Shown: piece after piece, positions 1 through 8,270 of the stretch
How positions within the stretch are numbered: the first letter of the stretch is position 1
How the letters are laid out: every line of letters begins with the position of its first letter
Position numbers and translations under genes: made by a program
Assembly (NCBI GenBank): GCA_009840115.1
Contig: VXOJ01000050.1
Location: 1 to 57,314, forward strand
Direction of reading: 5' to 3'
Length of the DNA: 57,314 bases
From: Gemmatimonadales bacterium
Lineage (GTDB): Bacteria > Gemmatimonadota > Gemmatimonadetes > Palauibacterales > Palauibacteraceae
Notes under the pieces: model-generated
The model's database searches: none
The model's input: the letters and a program-made list of their open reading frames with translations, nothing else
What the model was told of the DNA's origin: nothing

Positions 1-1
1 C

Positions 2-925
2 CTGGAGGGCGGCGGCCCCGCCCCCGCCCTCCAGGCGCTCCCCGCGGCCGATGACGACGACGATGCCGGGGACGAAGCGGGGCAGATCCGGAAACGACTC
101 CGAGCCCGCCGGAAACGGCACCTGCGCCGGGCCGCCGCGCTCGAGCGGCAACTGGCCGCGGCCGGTCCGCCGGACGAGCCGCGCCTGCTCGGCCAGATCC
201 TCCTCGCCCGCAAGGACGAGGTGCCGAAGGGCGCTTCCGCCGTGACGCTGCCGGACTTCGACGGCGCTCCGCGCGAGATCGCGCTCGACCCCGCCCGCGA
301 TGCGGTCGCCAACGCGGAGACCTTCTTCGACGAGGCCCGGCGGCGGGAGCGCGCGCGGGAGCGGCTGCCCGACGCGGTGGCGGCGGCCCGGGAGCGCGCG
401 GCCGAGTACGACGCCCACCTCGAGCGGCTCGCGGAGTCGGGTCCGTCGGACGCCCTGTGGACGGCCGCCGGCGGACGACCGGTCCGCGCCGGCTCGGGCG
501 GGAGACGGGCGGATGGCCCGGAACTCCGGGCGCCCTACACGCGGCTCCGGTCCTCGGGCGGGCTGGAGATCCGGGTGGGACGCGGCGCCCGCGACAACGA
601 CGACCTCACCTTCCGCCACTCCGCGCCGGACGACATCTGGCTGCACGCCTCCCAGGCCTCGGGCGCGCACGTGATTCTGCGCTGGGGGCGAAGGGACGAG
701 AATCCGCCGCGGCGCGACCTGCTCGAAGCCGCGACCGTGGCGGCGGTCCACAGCGGGGCGCGCCACAATCGCACGGCCCCGGTCGTCTGGACCCGCCGCA
801 AGTACGTCCGCAAGCCGCGGAAGTCTCCTCCGGGCACGGTGACCCCGGACCGCGTGCAAACGATCTTCGTCGAACCCGATCCGGACCTCGTGAAGGCCAT
901 GCTTCGGCGTACGGAGGAAGCATGA
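2..925 (+). CDS. NFACT family protein (RqcH-like), C-terminal part; 5' end outside window
   Basis: The frame is open from the first bases of the window, so only the C-terminal ~307 residues are seen. The visible part runs from a basic linker (RKRLRARRKRHLRRAAALE) into LLGQILLARKDEVPKG and ANAETFFDEARRR, typical of the coiled-coil/middle region of NFACT proteins. It ends in an NFACT-R (DUF814) RNA-binding domain with DDIWLHASQASGAHVIL and VVWTRRKYVRKP. Known family role: bacterial RqcH binds stalled 50S-peptidyl-tRNA complexes and recruits Ala-tRNA to add C-terminal tails. The stop overlaps the next start as ATGA, so the two genes are probably translationally coupled. The N-terminal NFACT-N domain cannot be assessed, so the exact subfamily is uncertain. 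Confidence 0.88.
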   Translation: MEGGGPAPALQALPAADDDDDAGDEAGQIRKRLRARRKRHLRRAAALERQLAAAGPPDEPRLLGQILLARKDEVPKGASAVTLPDFDGAPREIALDPARDAVANAETFFDEARRRERARERLPDAVAAARERAAEYDAHLERLAESGPSDALWTAAGGRPVRAGSGGRRADGPELRAPYTRLRSSGGLEIRVGRGARDNDDLTFRHSAPDDIWLHASQASGAHVILRWGRRDENPPRRDLLEAATVAAVHSGARHNRTAPVVWTRRKYVRKPRKSPPGTVTPDRVQTIFVEPDPDLVKAMLRRTEEA

Positions 926-1914
926 ACGGGCCGGCCGACGTTCCCGCGGGAACGTCCCGCGGCGAGGACGCGAAGCTCGACCGCGCGCGCGGCTGCCTCA
1001 TCGGCCAGATCGCCGGCGATTCGCTCGGCAGCCTCGTCGAGTTCCAGTCGCCCGAGGACATCCTCCTCCTCTACCCGGACGGCGTCCGCGACCTCGAGGA
1101 CGGGGGCACGTTCGACACGCTGGCGGGACAGCCGACGGACGACTCCGAGATGGCGCTGGCGCTGGCCCGCACGCTGGTCGCGCGCGGTACGTACGACCCG
1201 GAGGCGGCGAACCGCGCCTACCGGGAGTGGCTCGACTCGGACCCGTTCGACTGCGGCCTCACGATCCGCGACGGCCTGCTCGGAAGTCCGCGCCACGAGA
1301 GCCAGGCCAACGGGGCGCTGATGCGCATCAGCCCGCTGGGCATCCACGGCTCCCGCCATCGACTCGACGCCGTCGCGCGCGGGGCGCGGGAAGACGCCCG
1401 CCTCACGCACCCGCATCGCGTCTGTCTCGACGCGAACGCGCTGTTCGCGATGGCGATCGCGTACGCCATCGACCGCGGCCCGGCGCCGCGCGAGCTGTAC
1501 GAGCGGATCGCGGCGTGGGCGAACGAAGAGGAGGTCTGCGCGGCGGTGCGGGAGTGTGTCGCGGCGGCCGCCGCCGGGCCGCCGGACGACTACATGACGC
1601 ACATGGGCTGGGTCCTGATCGCGCTCCGCAACGCGTTGTGGCAGCTGCGGCACGCCCCATCGCTCGAGGAGGGCGTCATCGACAGCGTGATGAGGGGCGG
1701 CGACACCGACACGAACGCCGCGATCTGCGGGGCGCTCCTGGGCGCGGTCCACGGGCTGGAGGCGGTGCCCGCGCGCTGGACCCGTGCGGTCCTCCACTGC
1801 CGCCCCGAAGCGGGCCGCCCCGGCGTCAAACGCCCCCGCCCCGGGACCTACTGGCCCACCGACGCCCTCAACCTCGCCACTCAACTCCTGCGCCCGGGAT
1901 CCCCCACGCGCTGA
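922..1914 (+). CDS. ADP-ribosylglycohydrolase family protein
   Basis: 330-residue protein of the DraG/ARH fold family, which removes ADP-ribose from modified proteins or related substrates using a binuclear Mg centre. The metal-binding signatures are visible: GCLIGQIAGDSLGS near residue 25, QPTDDSEMALALAR near residue 75, and RGGDTDTNAAICGALLGA near residue 260. Start chosen at the ATG that overlaps the upstream NFACT stop (ATGA). The first ~18 residues are poorly conserved-looking and contain a 20-bp DNA palindrome (937-956), so translation could also begin slightly later. The 3' end overlaps the convergent hicB by 34 nt. The substrate cannot be told from sequence. Confidence 0.9.
   Translation: MNGPADVPAGTSRGEDAKLDRARGCLIGQIAGDSLGSLVEFQSPEDILLLYPDGVRDLEDGGTFDTLAGQPTDDSEMALALARTLVARGTYDPEAANRAYREWLDSDPFDCGLTIRDGLLGSPRHESQANGALMRISPLGIHGSRHRLDAVARGAREDARLTHPHRVCLDANALFAMAIAYAIDRGPAPRELYERIAAWANEEEVCAAVRECVAAAAAGPPDDYMTHMGWVLIALRNALWQLRHAPSLEEGVIDSVMRGGDTDTNAAICGALLGAVHGLEAVPARWTRAVLHCRPEAGRPGVKRPRPGTYWPTDALNLATQLLRPGSPTR
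937..956. repeat. 20-bp perfect palindrome sharing a 16-bp core with a second copy
   Basis: GACGTTCCCGCGGGAACGTC reads identically on both strands. Its core CGTTCCCGCGGGAACG recurs exactly at 24983-24998 between purB and purC. Here it lies within the first codons of the ADP-ribosylglycohydrolase. It could be a regulator site, a hairpin in mRNA, or a dispersed palindromic repeat. Confidence 0.7.
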
Positions 1915-2108
1915 CGTTCGGTGGCGGTCTGCGGGCTGGGAATCGGCACCCCATCCTCTCGCAGACCGTCGAGATGGAAGGCGATCGCCTCTTGAATCCT
2001 CTGGGCAACTTCCCGTTTCGTGTCCCCGGTCGCGACGCAGCCAGGCAGGTCCGGAACGTATGCCGAATAGTTACTTCCGGCCCTCTCGATGACCACCGCG
2101 TATTTCAT
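1881..2108 (-). CDS. hicB: HicB family antitoxin
   Basis: 75-residue HicB-like antitoxin. The diagnostic partial RNase-H-like fold sequence MKYAVVIERAGSNYSAYVPDLPGCVATGDT is followed by the helical segment VAQRIQEAIAFHLDGLREDG. The start was placed at MKYAVV because this is the conserved HicB N-terminus and its ATG overlaps the hicA TGA (ATGA). Function by family: neutralises HicA and represses its own promoter. No separate DNA-binding domain is obvious; the protein ends soon after the HicB core. Its 3' end overlaps the oppositely oriented ADP-ribosylglycohydrolase gene by 34 nt. Confidence 0.9.
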   Translation of the reverse strand: MKYAVVIERAGSNYSAYVPDLPGCVATGDTKREVAQRIQEAIAFHLDGLREDGVPIPSPQTATERQRVGDPGRRS

Positions 2109-2308
2109 CGTTGGCCTCCGCCCGTGAGCCCGGCCTGCTTCAGGATACTCTTCCACGTCCCGACGGCCAGATCATCGTTCACGTTTCCGGGAACGGTTAC
2201 TCGTCCGACCTTCTCGGGGTGCTTGTACTGTCGGTGGCTTCCCCGAATCCTGACCAATCTCCACCCATCCTGCTCAATCAACCGTATCGCCTCCCTGACT
2301 TTCGGCAT
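2105..2308 (-). CDS. hicA: HicA family mRNA interferase toxin
   Basis: 67-residue toxin with the HicA dsRBD-like fold. VREAIRLIEQDGWRLVRIRGSHRQYKHPEKVGRVTVPGN contains the conserved GSHxxY catalytic His region and the VTVPGN strand. HicA toxins are ribosome-independent mRNA endonucleases. It is first in the operon, directly upstream of hicB with a 4-nt overlap, the usual hicA-hicB order. It appears intact in length and motifs. Confidence 0.92.
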   Translation of the reverse strand: MPKVREAIRLIEQDGWRLVRIRGSHRQYKHPEKVGRVTVPGNVNDDLAVGTWKSILKQAGLTGGGQR

Positions 2309-2318
2309 ACCCCCTCGA

Positions 2319-2349
2319 CCGACAAGTGGATCCTGTCTCTTCCGACAAG
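2319..2349. promoter_or_regulatory. direct repeat upstream of hicA, possible operator
   Basis: CCGACAAG occurs at 2319-2326 and again at 2342-2349, just upstream of the hicA start on the minus strand. A pair of repeated octamers upstream of a toxin-antitoxin operon could bind HicB. This is position-based inference only. The rest of the 122-nt gap (2309-2430) shows nothing else clear. Confidence 0.25.
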
Positions 2350-2430
2350 ATCCGCTCGTCCATCAACAGGACGGCCGACGCTCTTGCGGGAGTATCTCGG
2401 AGGTATGCCACGCGACGCGCCCGCATCGGG

Positions 2431-3023
2431 TCAGCGGGCCTCGAGGAGCGCCCGGATCGCGGCCACTTCCTCGCGGATCGCGTTCAACTGGCGATCCTTC
2501 GCGTCCTCCCGGGGCCGGATCACCCAGGACACCAGCGTGGCAGTCAGCGTCCCGACGAGTGCCGCGCCGACCGTCATCAGGGCGAGACCGATGGCGCGCC
2601 CACCACCGTCAGGATCGCGACGGACACGGCGACGAGCGCCGTCGTCTGTGCCCGCCGTCCCATCCAGAATGAGCCGACGACCCGCGCGGCGCGCGCCGCA
2701 CGGAGGAACCTCAGAATCCGCAGTACGCGGCCGATTCGGAACGCGCGGAGTTCCGTGATCGCGGGCAGGCTGGAGAGAAGGTCGATCCAGCCCCAAGTGA
2801 TCATGTATCGCTTGCGGTCCTCGGCCCGCGCGAGGGAGAGGAGGAAGTCCGCGAAGAAGACGATGCAGAAGGCCGTATCCGCGTAGAAGAGGATGCGCAG
2901 GATCTCGGGATCCAGTGACAGCGCGAGTTCCACGATGAGAGCCACGAGCACGAGCACGCAGCAGACCAGCATGAAGATCTGGTACGGTGACGCGGTCGGA
3001 GGTGGTCGATCTGCTTCTGTCAT
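2431..3023 (-). pseudogene. voltage-gated-type ion channel pseudogene, pore region deleted
   Basis: The first frame (from ATG 3023) encodes MTEADRPPPTASPYQIFMLV and a recognisable set of S1-S4 helices, including the Arg-rich S4-like RAFRIGRVLRILRFLRAARAAR, then S5-like ALVAVSVAILTVV. It then terminates as VGAPSVSP at 2577. A different frame, from about 2606 to 2431, encodes GRAIGLALMTVGAALVGTLTATLVSW, which is S6, and a short coiled tail (DRQLNAIREEVAAIRALLEAR). In intact relatives these are joined by ~45 residues carrying the P-loop filter (TTVGYGD type). That segment is absent, and the junction near 2600 changes frame. The gene therefore cannot encode a conducting channel as it stands; a genuine decay event or an assembly error would both explain it. 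Confidence 0.8.
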
Positions 3024-3073
3024 GCTTCCTCCCGAGAGTGTGTGTCCGAAGTTGCGGTGCGAACCGCCGCGCC

Positions 3074-5374
3074 TTAGAGGCCGATCGAGCCTTCGAGGGT
3101 GGATCGGGGGACGTCGAAGGCGTCGACGAGGGGGATGGCCTGCGGGCGGATCTCGGCGCAGAGGGCGGTCACGGTGCGGCGGATGGCCTTGCTCTTGGGC
3201 GGGTCCAGGTAGCCCCGCTCCAGGAACCACGCGGCCTCGCGTTCGATCGCGGCGAGCGCGTGGAGACAGCGCAGGCGCTCGAGCCACTCCGCGACGCCGG
3301 AACTCGGCGTCCGCCGCTCGGCCGCGATCATCGAGCGCAGGATCTCGCACTCGACGTGGGCCCGGGCGGCCGTGAGCGCGTGGTGCTGGCAGTCCGTGAG
3401 GGCATCGAACGCGGTCATCCCGCGCGCGATCCGGTGCCGGACCCGCCGGGCGAGTGAAAGCACGAGGTCCGAGCGGCGGGCGTCGAGGATCGCGTCGTGG
3501 AAGCCGGGATCGCGCAGGTGGGCTTCGCTCGTCTTTCGTGCGATGACCCAGTTGCGCTCAGCGATGGCGCGGCGGGCGCGGGCCGCGGCGAAGCGCGCGA
3601 TCCCGAGCGCGCCGAGATCCCCGAACTGCTGGCGGAAGCCCGTGAGGAGATCCTTCGCCACGAGTTGCATGAGGACGGTGTTGTCGCCCTCGAATGTCGT
3701 GAAGACGTCGCTGTCCGCCTTGAGCGCCGCGAAGCGGTTGTGCGCGAGGTAGCCGCGGCCCCCGCACGACTCCCGGCACGCCTGGATGGTGTCCGTCGCG
3801 TGCCACGTGGCGCAGGCCTTGAGTCCGGCCGCAGCCGCCTCCAGGCGTCGCCGCCGCGCCACGTGCCCGGCCTCCGATTCGCCGGAGCCCTCCGCCTCCG
3901 CGGTCACCGCGGCCAGGTACTCGGCCTGCAGGTCGTGGAGGGCGAAGTTGAGCGCGTACGTCGTGGCGAGGCGCGGGAGCAGCCGCCGCTGGTGGGCGGG
4001 ATAGTCGAGCAGGACGCGCTCGGCCTCGCCGGGCACACCGAACTGCCGGCGCCGCGCGCCGTACCGGACCGCGATCGTGAGGGCGACCTTCGTCGCGCTG
4101 AGCGCCGCGCTCGCCACGGCCACGCGGCCGCTCACGAGGGTGCCGAGCATGGTGAAGAAGCGCCGGGTGGGGCTCGCGATCGGACTCCGGTAGGCCCCCT
4201 CGTCGTCGATGGAGGCGAAGCGGTCGAGAAGGTTCCCGCGCGGCACGCGCACGCGATCGAAGTGCAGCCGTCCGTTGTCCACGCCGTTCAGGCCGAGCTT
4301 CTCGCCGCAGTCTTCGATCGTCACCCCGGGCAGCGGCGCCCCGTCTTCGCCGCGGATGGGGACGAGGATCGCGTGCACGCCGCGCCCTTCCCCTTCGACC
4401 TCGAGTTGCGCGAACACCGTGGCGAGCCGGCCGTCCCGCGCGGCGTTCCCGATGTAGTCCTTGCGTGCCCCCGGCACCGGGGTGTGGACGACGATCTCCC
4501 GCGTCCCGTGGTCGTAGACCGCCGTCGTCTGAATGTCCTGGACGTTGGACCCGTGCAGCGTCTCGCTCATCGCGAAACACCCCGGGAGCGCCAGCGTGCC
4601 CGCGTCCCTCAGGTATTTCTCGTGGTGCCGCCGCGACCCGAGCTGGTGGATGCTGCCGCCGAAGAGCCCGAACTGGACGCCGAACTTCGTGAGCAGGCTG
4701 AGGTCGAAGAAGGCGAGCGTCTCGAAGGTGGCGATGAAGGCCGCGGGATCGTCGCCGCCTCCGAACTCCGCCGGGTAGCTGAGGGCCCCGAGTCCCTCGT
4801 CGGCGAGCACCCGGCACCACTCCGAGACCCGCGCCCGGTAGTCGGTTGTCGAGAGGCCGGCCACCGTCTCGAACCGGCCGTCCGAGAGGAGCGCACGCAC
4901 GCGTTGCCGGATCTCCGGAGCGGGGCCGCCGAGGAAGCGCGCCATCGCGCCGGCGTCGAACCGGGGCTGGACGTCGGGAAGCGGCGCGATCGGCCGCGCC
5001 GGGTCGAAGAGCGTGGCCACCGCGTCCGGACCGCCCAGGCCCAGCGCCTCCTCGATGCGGAGGATGGCCGCGCGCTCCTCCCGCGTGGGGTACGCGCCGT
5101 CGGCCTCGGCGATCGCGATGCCGAGTTCGGTGAGGGATCGCCTTCGCTCGGGCGAGACCTCCGCCGCCCGCCGCCGCACCTCATCGAGAAGGTGGAGGAG
5201 CCGCTCCGCCGGCGGTGGCGCGTCGGGATCGAGCCACTCCGCGAGGGCTTCCTCGGGAAGCCCCGTCCCGCGCAGGTGCCCGCGCAGCATGGCGAGTTCT
5301 TCGGCCGCGAGCTCCCCATCGGCCCACGCGACATAGAGGAGAGGATGGAAGGCGAGCGACCGCGGCTCGGCCAT
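3074..5374 (-). CDS. acyl-CoA dehydrogenase/oxidase family protein with N-terminal TerB-like region
   Basis: 766-residue flavoprotein. Residues ~1-115 contain two helical-repeat halves with acidic motifs (YVAWADGELAAEELAML and GIAIAEADGAYPTREERAAIL), as in TerB/DjlA-type domains. From ~130 on it follows acyl-CoA oxidase order: an N-terminal helical domain, the FAD-binding middle (CFAMSETLHGSNVQDIQTTA, GEKLGLNGVDNGRLHFDRVRVPR) and C-terminal helical domains with CGGRGYLAHNRF and TFEGDN, where the catalytic Glu of acyl-CoA oxidases lies. Likely substrate: long or branched acyl-CoA in fatty acid oxidation. It follows the CDGSH gene with a 6-nt gap, suggesting co-transcription. The TerB-like fusion is unusual for this family. 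Confidence 0.88.
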   Translation of the reverse strand: MAEPRSLAFHPLLYVAWADGELAAEELAMLRGHLRGTGLPEEALAEWLDPDAPPPAERLLHLLDEVRRRAAEVSPERRRSLTELGIAIAEADGAYPTREERAAILRIEEALGLGGPDAVATLFDPARPIAPLPDVQPRFDAGAMARFLGGPAPEIRQRVRALLSDGRFETVAGLSTTDYRARVSEWCRVLADEGLGALSYPAEFGGGDDPAAFIATFETLAFFDLSLLTKFGVQFGLFGGSIHQLGSRRHHEKYLRDAGTLALPGCFAMSETLHGSNVQDIQTTAVYDHGTREIVVHTPVPGARKDYIGNAARDGRLATVFAQLEVEGEGRGVHAILVPIRGEDGAPLPGVTIEDCGEKLGLNGVDNGRLHFDRVRVPRGNLLDRFASIDDEGAYRSPIASPTRRFFTMLGTLVSGRVAVASAALSATKVALTIAVRYGARRRQFGVPGEAERVLLDYPAHQRRLLPRLATTYALNFALHDLQAEYLAAVTAEAEGSGESEAGHVARRRRLEAAAAGLKACATWHATDTIQACRESCGGRGYLAHNRFAALKADSDVFTTFEGDNTVLMQLVAKDLLTGFRQQFGDLGALGIARFAAARARRAIAERNWVIARKTSEAHLRDPGFHDAILDARRSDLVLSLARRVRHRIARGMTAFDALTDCQHHALTAARAHVECEILRSMIAAERRTPSSGVAEWLERLRCLHALAAIEREAAWFLERGYLDPPKSKAIRRTVTALCAEIRPQAIPLVDAFDVPRSTLEGSIGL

Positions 5375-5380
5375 GGGCGG

Positions 5381-5839
5381 CTAGAGGCCCTCCGCCTCGA
5401 ACCCGATCTCCTTGTGGGACCCGTCGCAGAACGGCTTGTTGCCCGACGCGCCGCAGCGGCACAGCCAGGGCTGCAGGAAGCGGGCGGACCCCTCGTGCCC
5501 TTCCCCGCTGATCTCCACGACGCCGTCGACGTGCAGCGGACCGTTCGCGTGCGCCGTGACGACCGCTTCCCCGGCCTCGTCGCCGGACGACCCGGGTGGC
5601 GCCTCCGCCTCCGACTCCGACGTCGCGCGGCTCGTGTCGATCGGCCCGGAGGCCCGGAACTCGACGTCGCGGTGCGCCCCGTCGCAGAACGGCTTGTTCG
5701 CCGACTTCCCGCACCTGCACAGCGCGGCCTTCGGCTTCGCGATCCCGTCTTCCGCTCCCGCCGTGCGCACGCGCAGCGGACTCCGAACGAGCAGCGGGCC
5801 GTCGCCGCCGCAGTGAACGATGCATCCGTTTGCCGTCAT
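5381..5839 (-). CDS. double CDGSH iron-sulfur domain protein
   Basis: 152-residue protein with two CDGSH motifs of the C-X-C...C-X3-H type: CRCGKSANKPFCDGAH (near residue 42) and CRCGASGNKPFCDGSH (near residue 126). Each is expected to ligate one labile [2Fe-2S] cluster with three Cys and one His, as in mitoNEET-type proteins. The N-terminus resembles DUF1271/CDGSH-type proteins (IVHCGGDGPLLVRSPLRV), and GPLHVDGVVEI recurs before the second motif, suggesting internal duplication. It lies directly upstream of the acyl-CoA oxidase-like gene, so a redox role near fatty acid metabolism is possible but unproven. Confidence 0.92.
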   Translation of the reverse strand: MTANGCIVHCGGDGPLLVRSPLRVRTAGAEDGIAKPKAALCRCGKSANKPFCDGAHRDVEFRASGPIDTSRATSESEAEAPPGSSGDEAGEAVVTAHANGPLHVDGVVEISGEGHEGSARFLQPWLCRCGASGNKPFCDGSHKEIGFEAEGL

Positions 5840-5867
5840 TCGATCTCCGTCGCAGTTGGGTCCGCCG

Positions 5868-8270
5868 TCAGGGGACGAGTTCGGTTCGCCTCGGTTTGAG
5901 GAGGAAGACGCCCTCGAGCATGCTCGTCACGAGCACGGTCCCGCTGTCGAAGTACGGGAACGCGGTCCACGCCCCGTTGAAGCCGGGGGGATCGGCTCCG
6001 TACGGCGTGGTGTCGAAGTGCCCGACCTCCCGCAGGTTCTCGGGGTCGCTGATGTCGATGACGCGGAAGCCGGCCTGGTAGTTGGCCTGGTACATCCGGT
6101 CGCCCTTCACGTAGAGATTGTGGTCCGTCGCGTTGTTGGGTCCGTAGTAGTCCGCGATCACGACGGGGTCATCGAGATCGGTCACGTCCCACACGATCGT
6201 CTTCGTCCGGTCCGTCGTGCCGACGAGTTCGTCGAGTTCGTCGTCCAGGAAGAAGTAGCGCCGGTCGTCGCTCAGCCACCCCTGGTGAATGTACGCGACG
6301 CCGGGGTACGCGGCGGCCGAGATCGGGCGCGGGTCCGACTTGTCCGTGACGTCGACGATCCGGAGCGCGGTCTCGTTCGACGCGAAGCACAGTTCCCGGC
6401 CCCGGTAGTCCATGTCGGGCCCGTCGTACACGAGGCACTGCGCATCGTGTGTCCGCCCCTGGAAGATGAGCCCCTCGGTATCCGTGTAGCAGCCGGCGAA
6501 CTCGGGCGCGAGCGGCTGGCGGATATCGATCATCACGAGGCCGCCGCCGCAGGTGTGCCCGTCCCCGCTCGTGGAGACGGTGAAGGCGGTGCCCGCGCCG
6601 GTGTCGATGATGAGGTTGTGGGCGCTCCCGATGCCGTCCCAGCGGAGGTCGGGCGCGAACTCCACGGGGGGATCCGCCACGTCGCGCAGGCGGGTGAGAT
6701 CGAACACGACGAGGCCGTGGGCGCCGGCCCCGTCCCCGGTGAAGAAGAGGTGGTCGGCGTAGACCTTGAGGTCGCGGGCGCCGCTGCGGTTCGCGGGGAT
6801 GACGCCGAGATACACGGGGTTGACGGCGTCGGTGACGTCGACGATCGCGGCCCCGCCGGAACGGCCCACGAGGCCGTACTCGCGGCCCGTCTCGGGGTCG
6901 GTCCAGCCCCACGCGTCGCTCACGCGCTCCCCGGGTTCGGCGCCGATCGAGGCGAGCGGCAGGTACGCCTGGAGGTCCACGTCCGCGCAGTCGAAGCCCG
7001 CGGCGCGGTCATCCTCGCAGCGCACCTCCGCCGACGTCACGGCGACGGGCGGCGCCCCGGCGCGCAGCCAGACCGGCCCGGACCACGAACCGTCCTCCGC
7101 CGCCTCGTAGACGGCCGCGAGCCCGGCGCTTCCCTCGGATGCCGGGCTGCCGACCACGGCGAGGCCGGGGCGAAGGGCGAGGGCGGATCCGAAACCCGCC
7201 ACGAGGCCGGCCTCCCCGGGCGCGAACGCGTGCGCGGCGCGCCAGCCTCCGTCCGCATCCACGCGGGTGAAGGCGTCGACCCTCCCCCGGCCGTCCTCCG
7301 CCCCCGGCGCCCCGACGATCAGTTCGTCTCCCGCGGCCGCGAGCGCGGTCCCGAAGCGCTGGCCCGACCCCGGAGCGCTCGGGAGCAGGATCGCCGTCTC
7401 GGACCAGCCGCCCCCCGGTCCGCGGGCGAAGAGCACGACCCGGCCGACCGACCCATCCGCGGAGGGCGCGCCCACGGCGAGTTCGTCGTCTCCGGTGAAG
7501 AGGACGCTGGAGCCCAGCCCGGCGCCGCCGCCCAGCGCGGGCGTCGCGAGCGCCGCCTGGCGGGTCCACCCGCCGTCGGCCCCGCGCGCGAACAGGTATA
7601 CCGTGCCCGAGCTTCCCTGCCCCGGCGCCCCGACCGCCGCCAGCCCGCCGCGGACCGCCATCGCCGCCCCGTACCGGGCGTTCGCCCGCAGGTCTCCGGC
7701 CTCCAGCGCGCCGGCGGCGCTCCACGTGCCGTCCGCCCCGCGCGCGTAGATCCGCACCTCGGTGCCGGCGCCCTGCCCGCCCGGCGCCGACACGAGCGCC
7801 ACATCCCCGTCCGCCGCGACGACGCGTGCCGGCGGCTGCAGGATCGCCATCACCCGGCCCATGCTCATCTCTTCGGCGGACGCCGCGGCTTCGGCCCGGA
7901 GCGGCAGGGCGCCCGACTCCGCCCAGGCTCCGTCCGCCCCGCGCGCGAACCCGTACGCGCCGATCATTACCTGCGGGTCCCCGCTCGCCGCGAGGAATCC
8001 GCCCTCCACCGGCGCCATCGTGCGGCCGAACGACTCCCCGAGCAGCGAACCCGCCGACCACAGCTCCTGGACCTGCGACCAGCCGGAGCCGCCCCTCTCG
8101 AACACGAGCACCGAGGCGGCCCCCCGGCCGAACGCCGGCTTGAGGACGAGGATCTCGTCCGGCGCCGGCGCCAACACCGCCGCCCCGAACCCGTCCTGCC
8201 CCGCCACCGGTCCGGCGCCGGCGCACGCGAACAGCGCAACCCATACGAGGTGCCGCGAGCGAGTCATCAT
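5868..8270 (-). CDS. choice-of-anchor B family exported protein with FG-GAP and LVIVD repeats
   Basis: About 800 residues with a signal peptide (RHLVWVALFACAGAGPVAGQ). The N-terminal half has five to six FG-GAP/integrin-type beta-propeller repeats of the form RYGAAMAVRGGLAAVGAPG...GTVYLFAR, GLGSSVLFTGDDELAVGAPS and RFGTALAAAGDELIVGAPG. The C-terminal half is an LVIVD-type propeller (AAIVDVTDAVNPVYLGVI, GLVMIDIRQPLAPEFAGC, ALRIVDVTDKSDPRPI, GFRVIDISDPENLREVG) typical of choice-of-anchor-B proteins. Start chosen at the ATG overlapping the trpA stop (ATGA), with AGGAAGG about 8 nt upstream. Likely secreted or cell-surface; no enzymatic motif seen. Confidence 0.85.
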   Translation of the reverse strand: MMTRSRHLVWVALFACAGAGPVAGQDGFGAAVLAPAPDEILVLKPAFGRGAASVLVFERGGSGWSQVQELWSAGSLLGESFGRTMAPVEGGFLAASGDPQVMIGAYGFARGADGAWAESGALPLRAEAAASAEEMSMGRVMAILQPPARVVAADGDVALVSAPGGQGAGTEVRIYARGADGTWSAAGALEAGDLRANARYGAAMAVRGGLAAVGAPGQGSSGTVYLFARGADGGWTRQAALATPALGGGAGLGSSVLFTGDDELAVGAPSADGSVGRVVLFARGPGGGWSETAILLPSAPGSGQRFGTALAAAGDELIVGAPGAEDGRGRVDAFTRVDADGGWRAAHAFAPGEAGLVAGFGSALALRPGLAVVGSPASEGSAGLAAVYEAAEDGSWSGPVWLRAGAPPVAVTSAEVRCEDDRAAGFDCADVDLQAYLPLASIGAEPGERVSDAWGWTDPETGREYGLVGRSGGAAIVDVTDAVNPVYLGVIPANRSGARDLKVYADHLFFTGDGAGAHGLVVFDLTRLRDVADPPVEFAPDLRWDGIGSAHNLIIDTGAGTAFTVSTSGDGHTCGGGLVMIDIRQPLAPEFAGCYTDTEGLIFQGRTHDAQCLVYDGPDMDYRGRELCFASNETALRIVDVTDKSDPRPISAAAYPGVAYIHQGWLSDDRRYFFLDDELDELVGTTDRTKTIVWDVTDLDDPVVIADYYGPNNATDHNLYVKGDRMYQANYQAGFRVIDISDPENLREVGHFDTTPYGADPPGFNGAWTAFPYFDSGTVLVTSMLEGVFLLKPRRTELVP

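Noticed and set aside
3497..5899. 800-codon open frame antisense to the acyl-CoA oxidase and CDGSH genes
   Set aside because: It is a high-GC antisense shadow: composition is Arg/Glu/Val-rich without family motifs, while the opposite strand has clear conserved domains.
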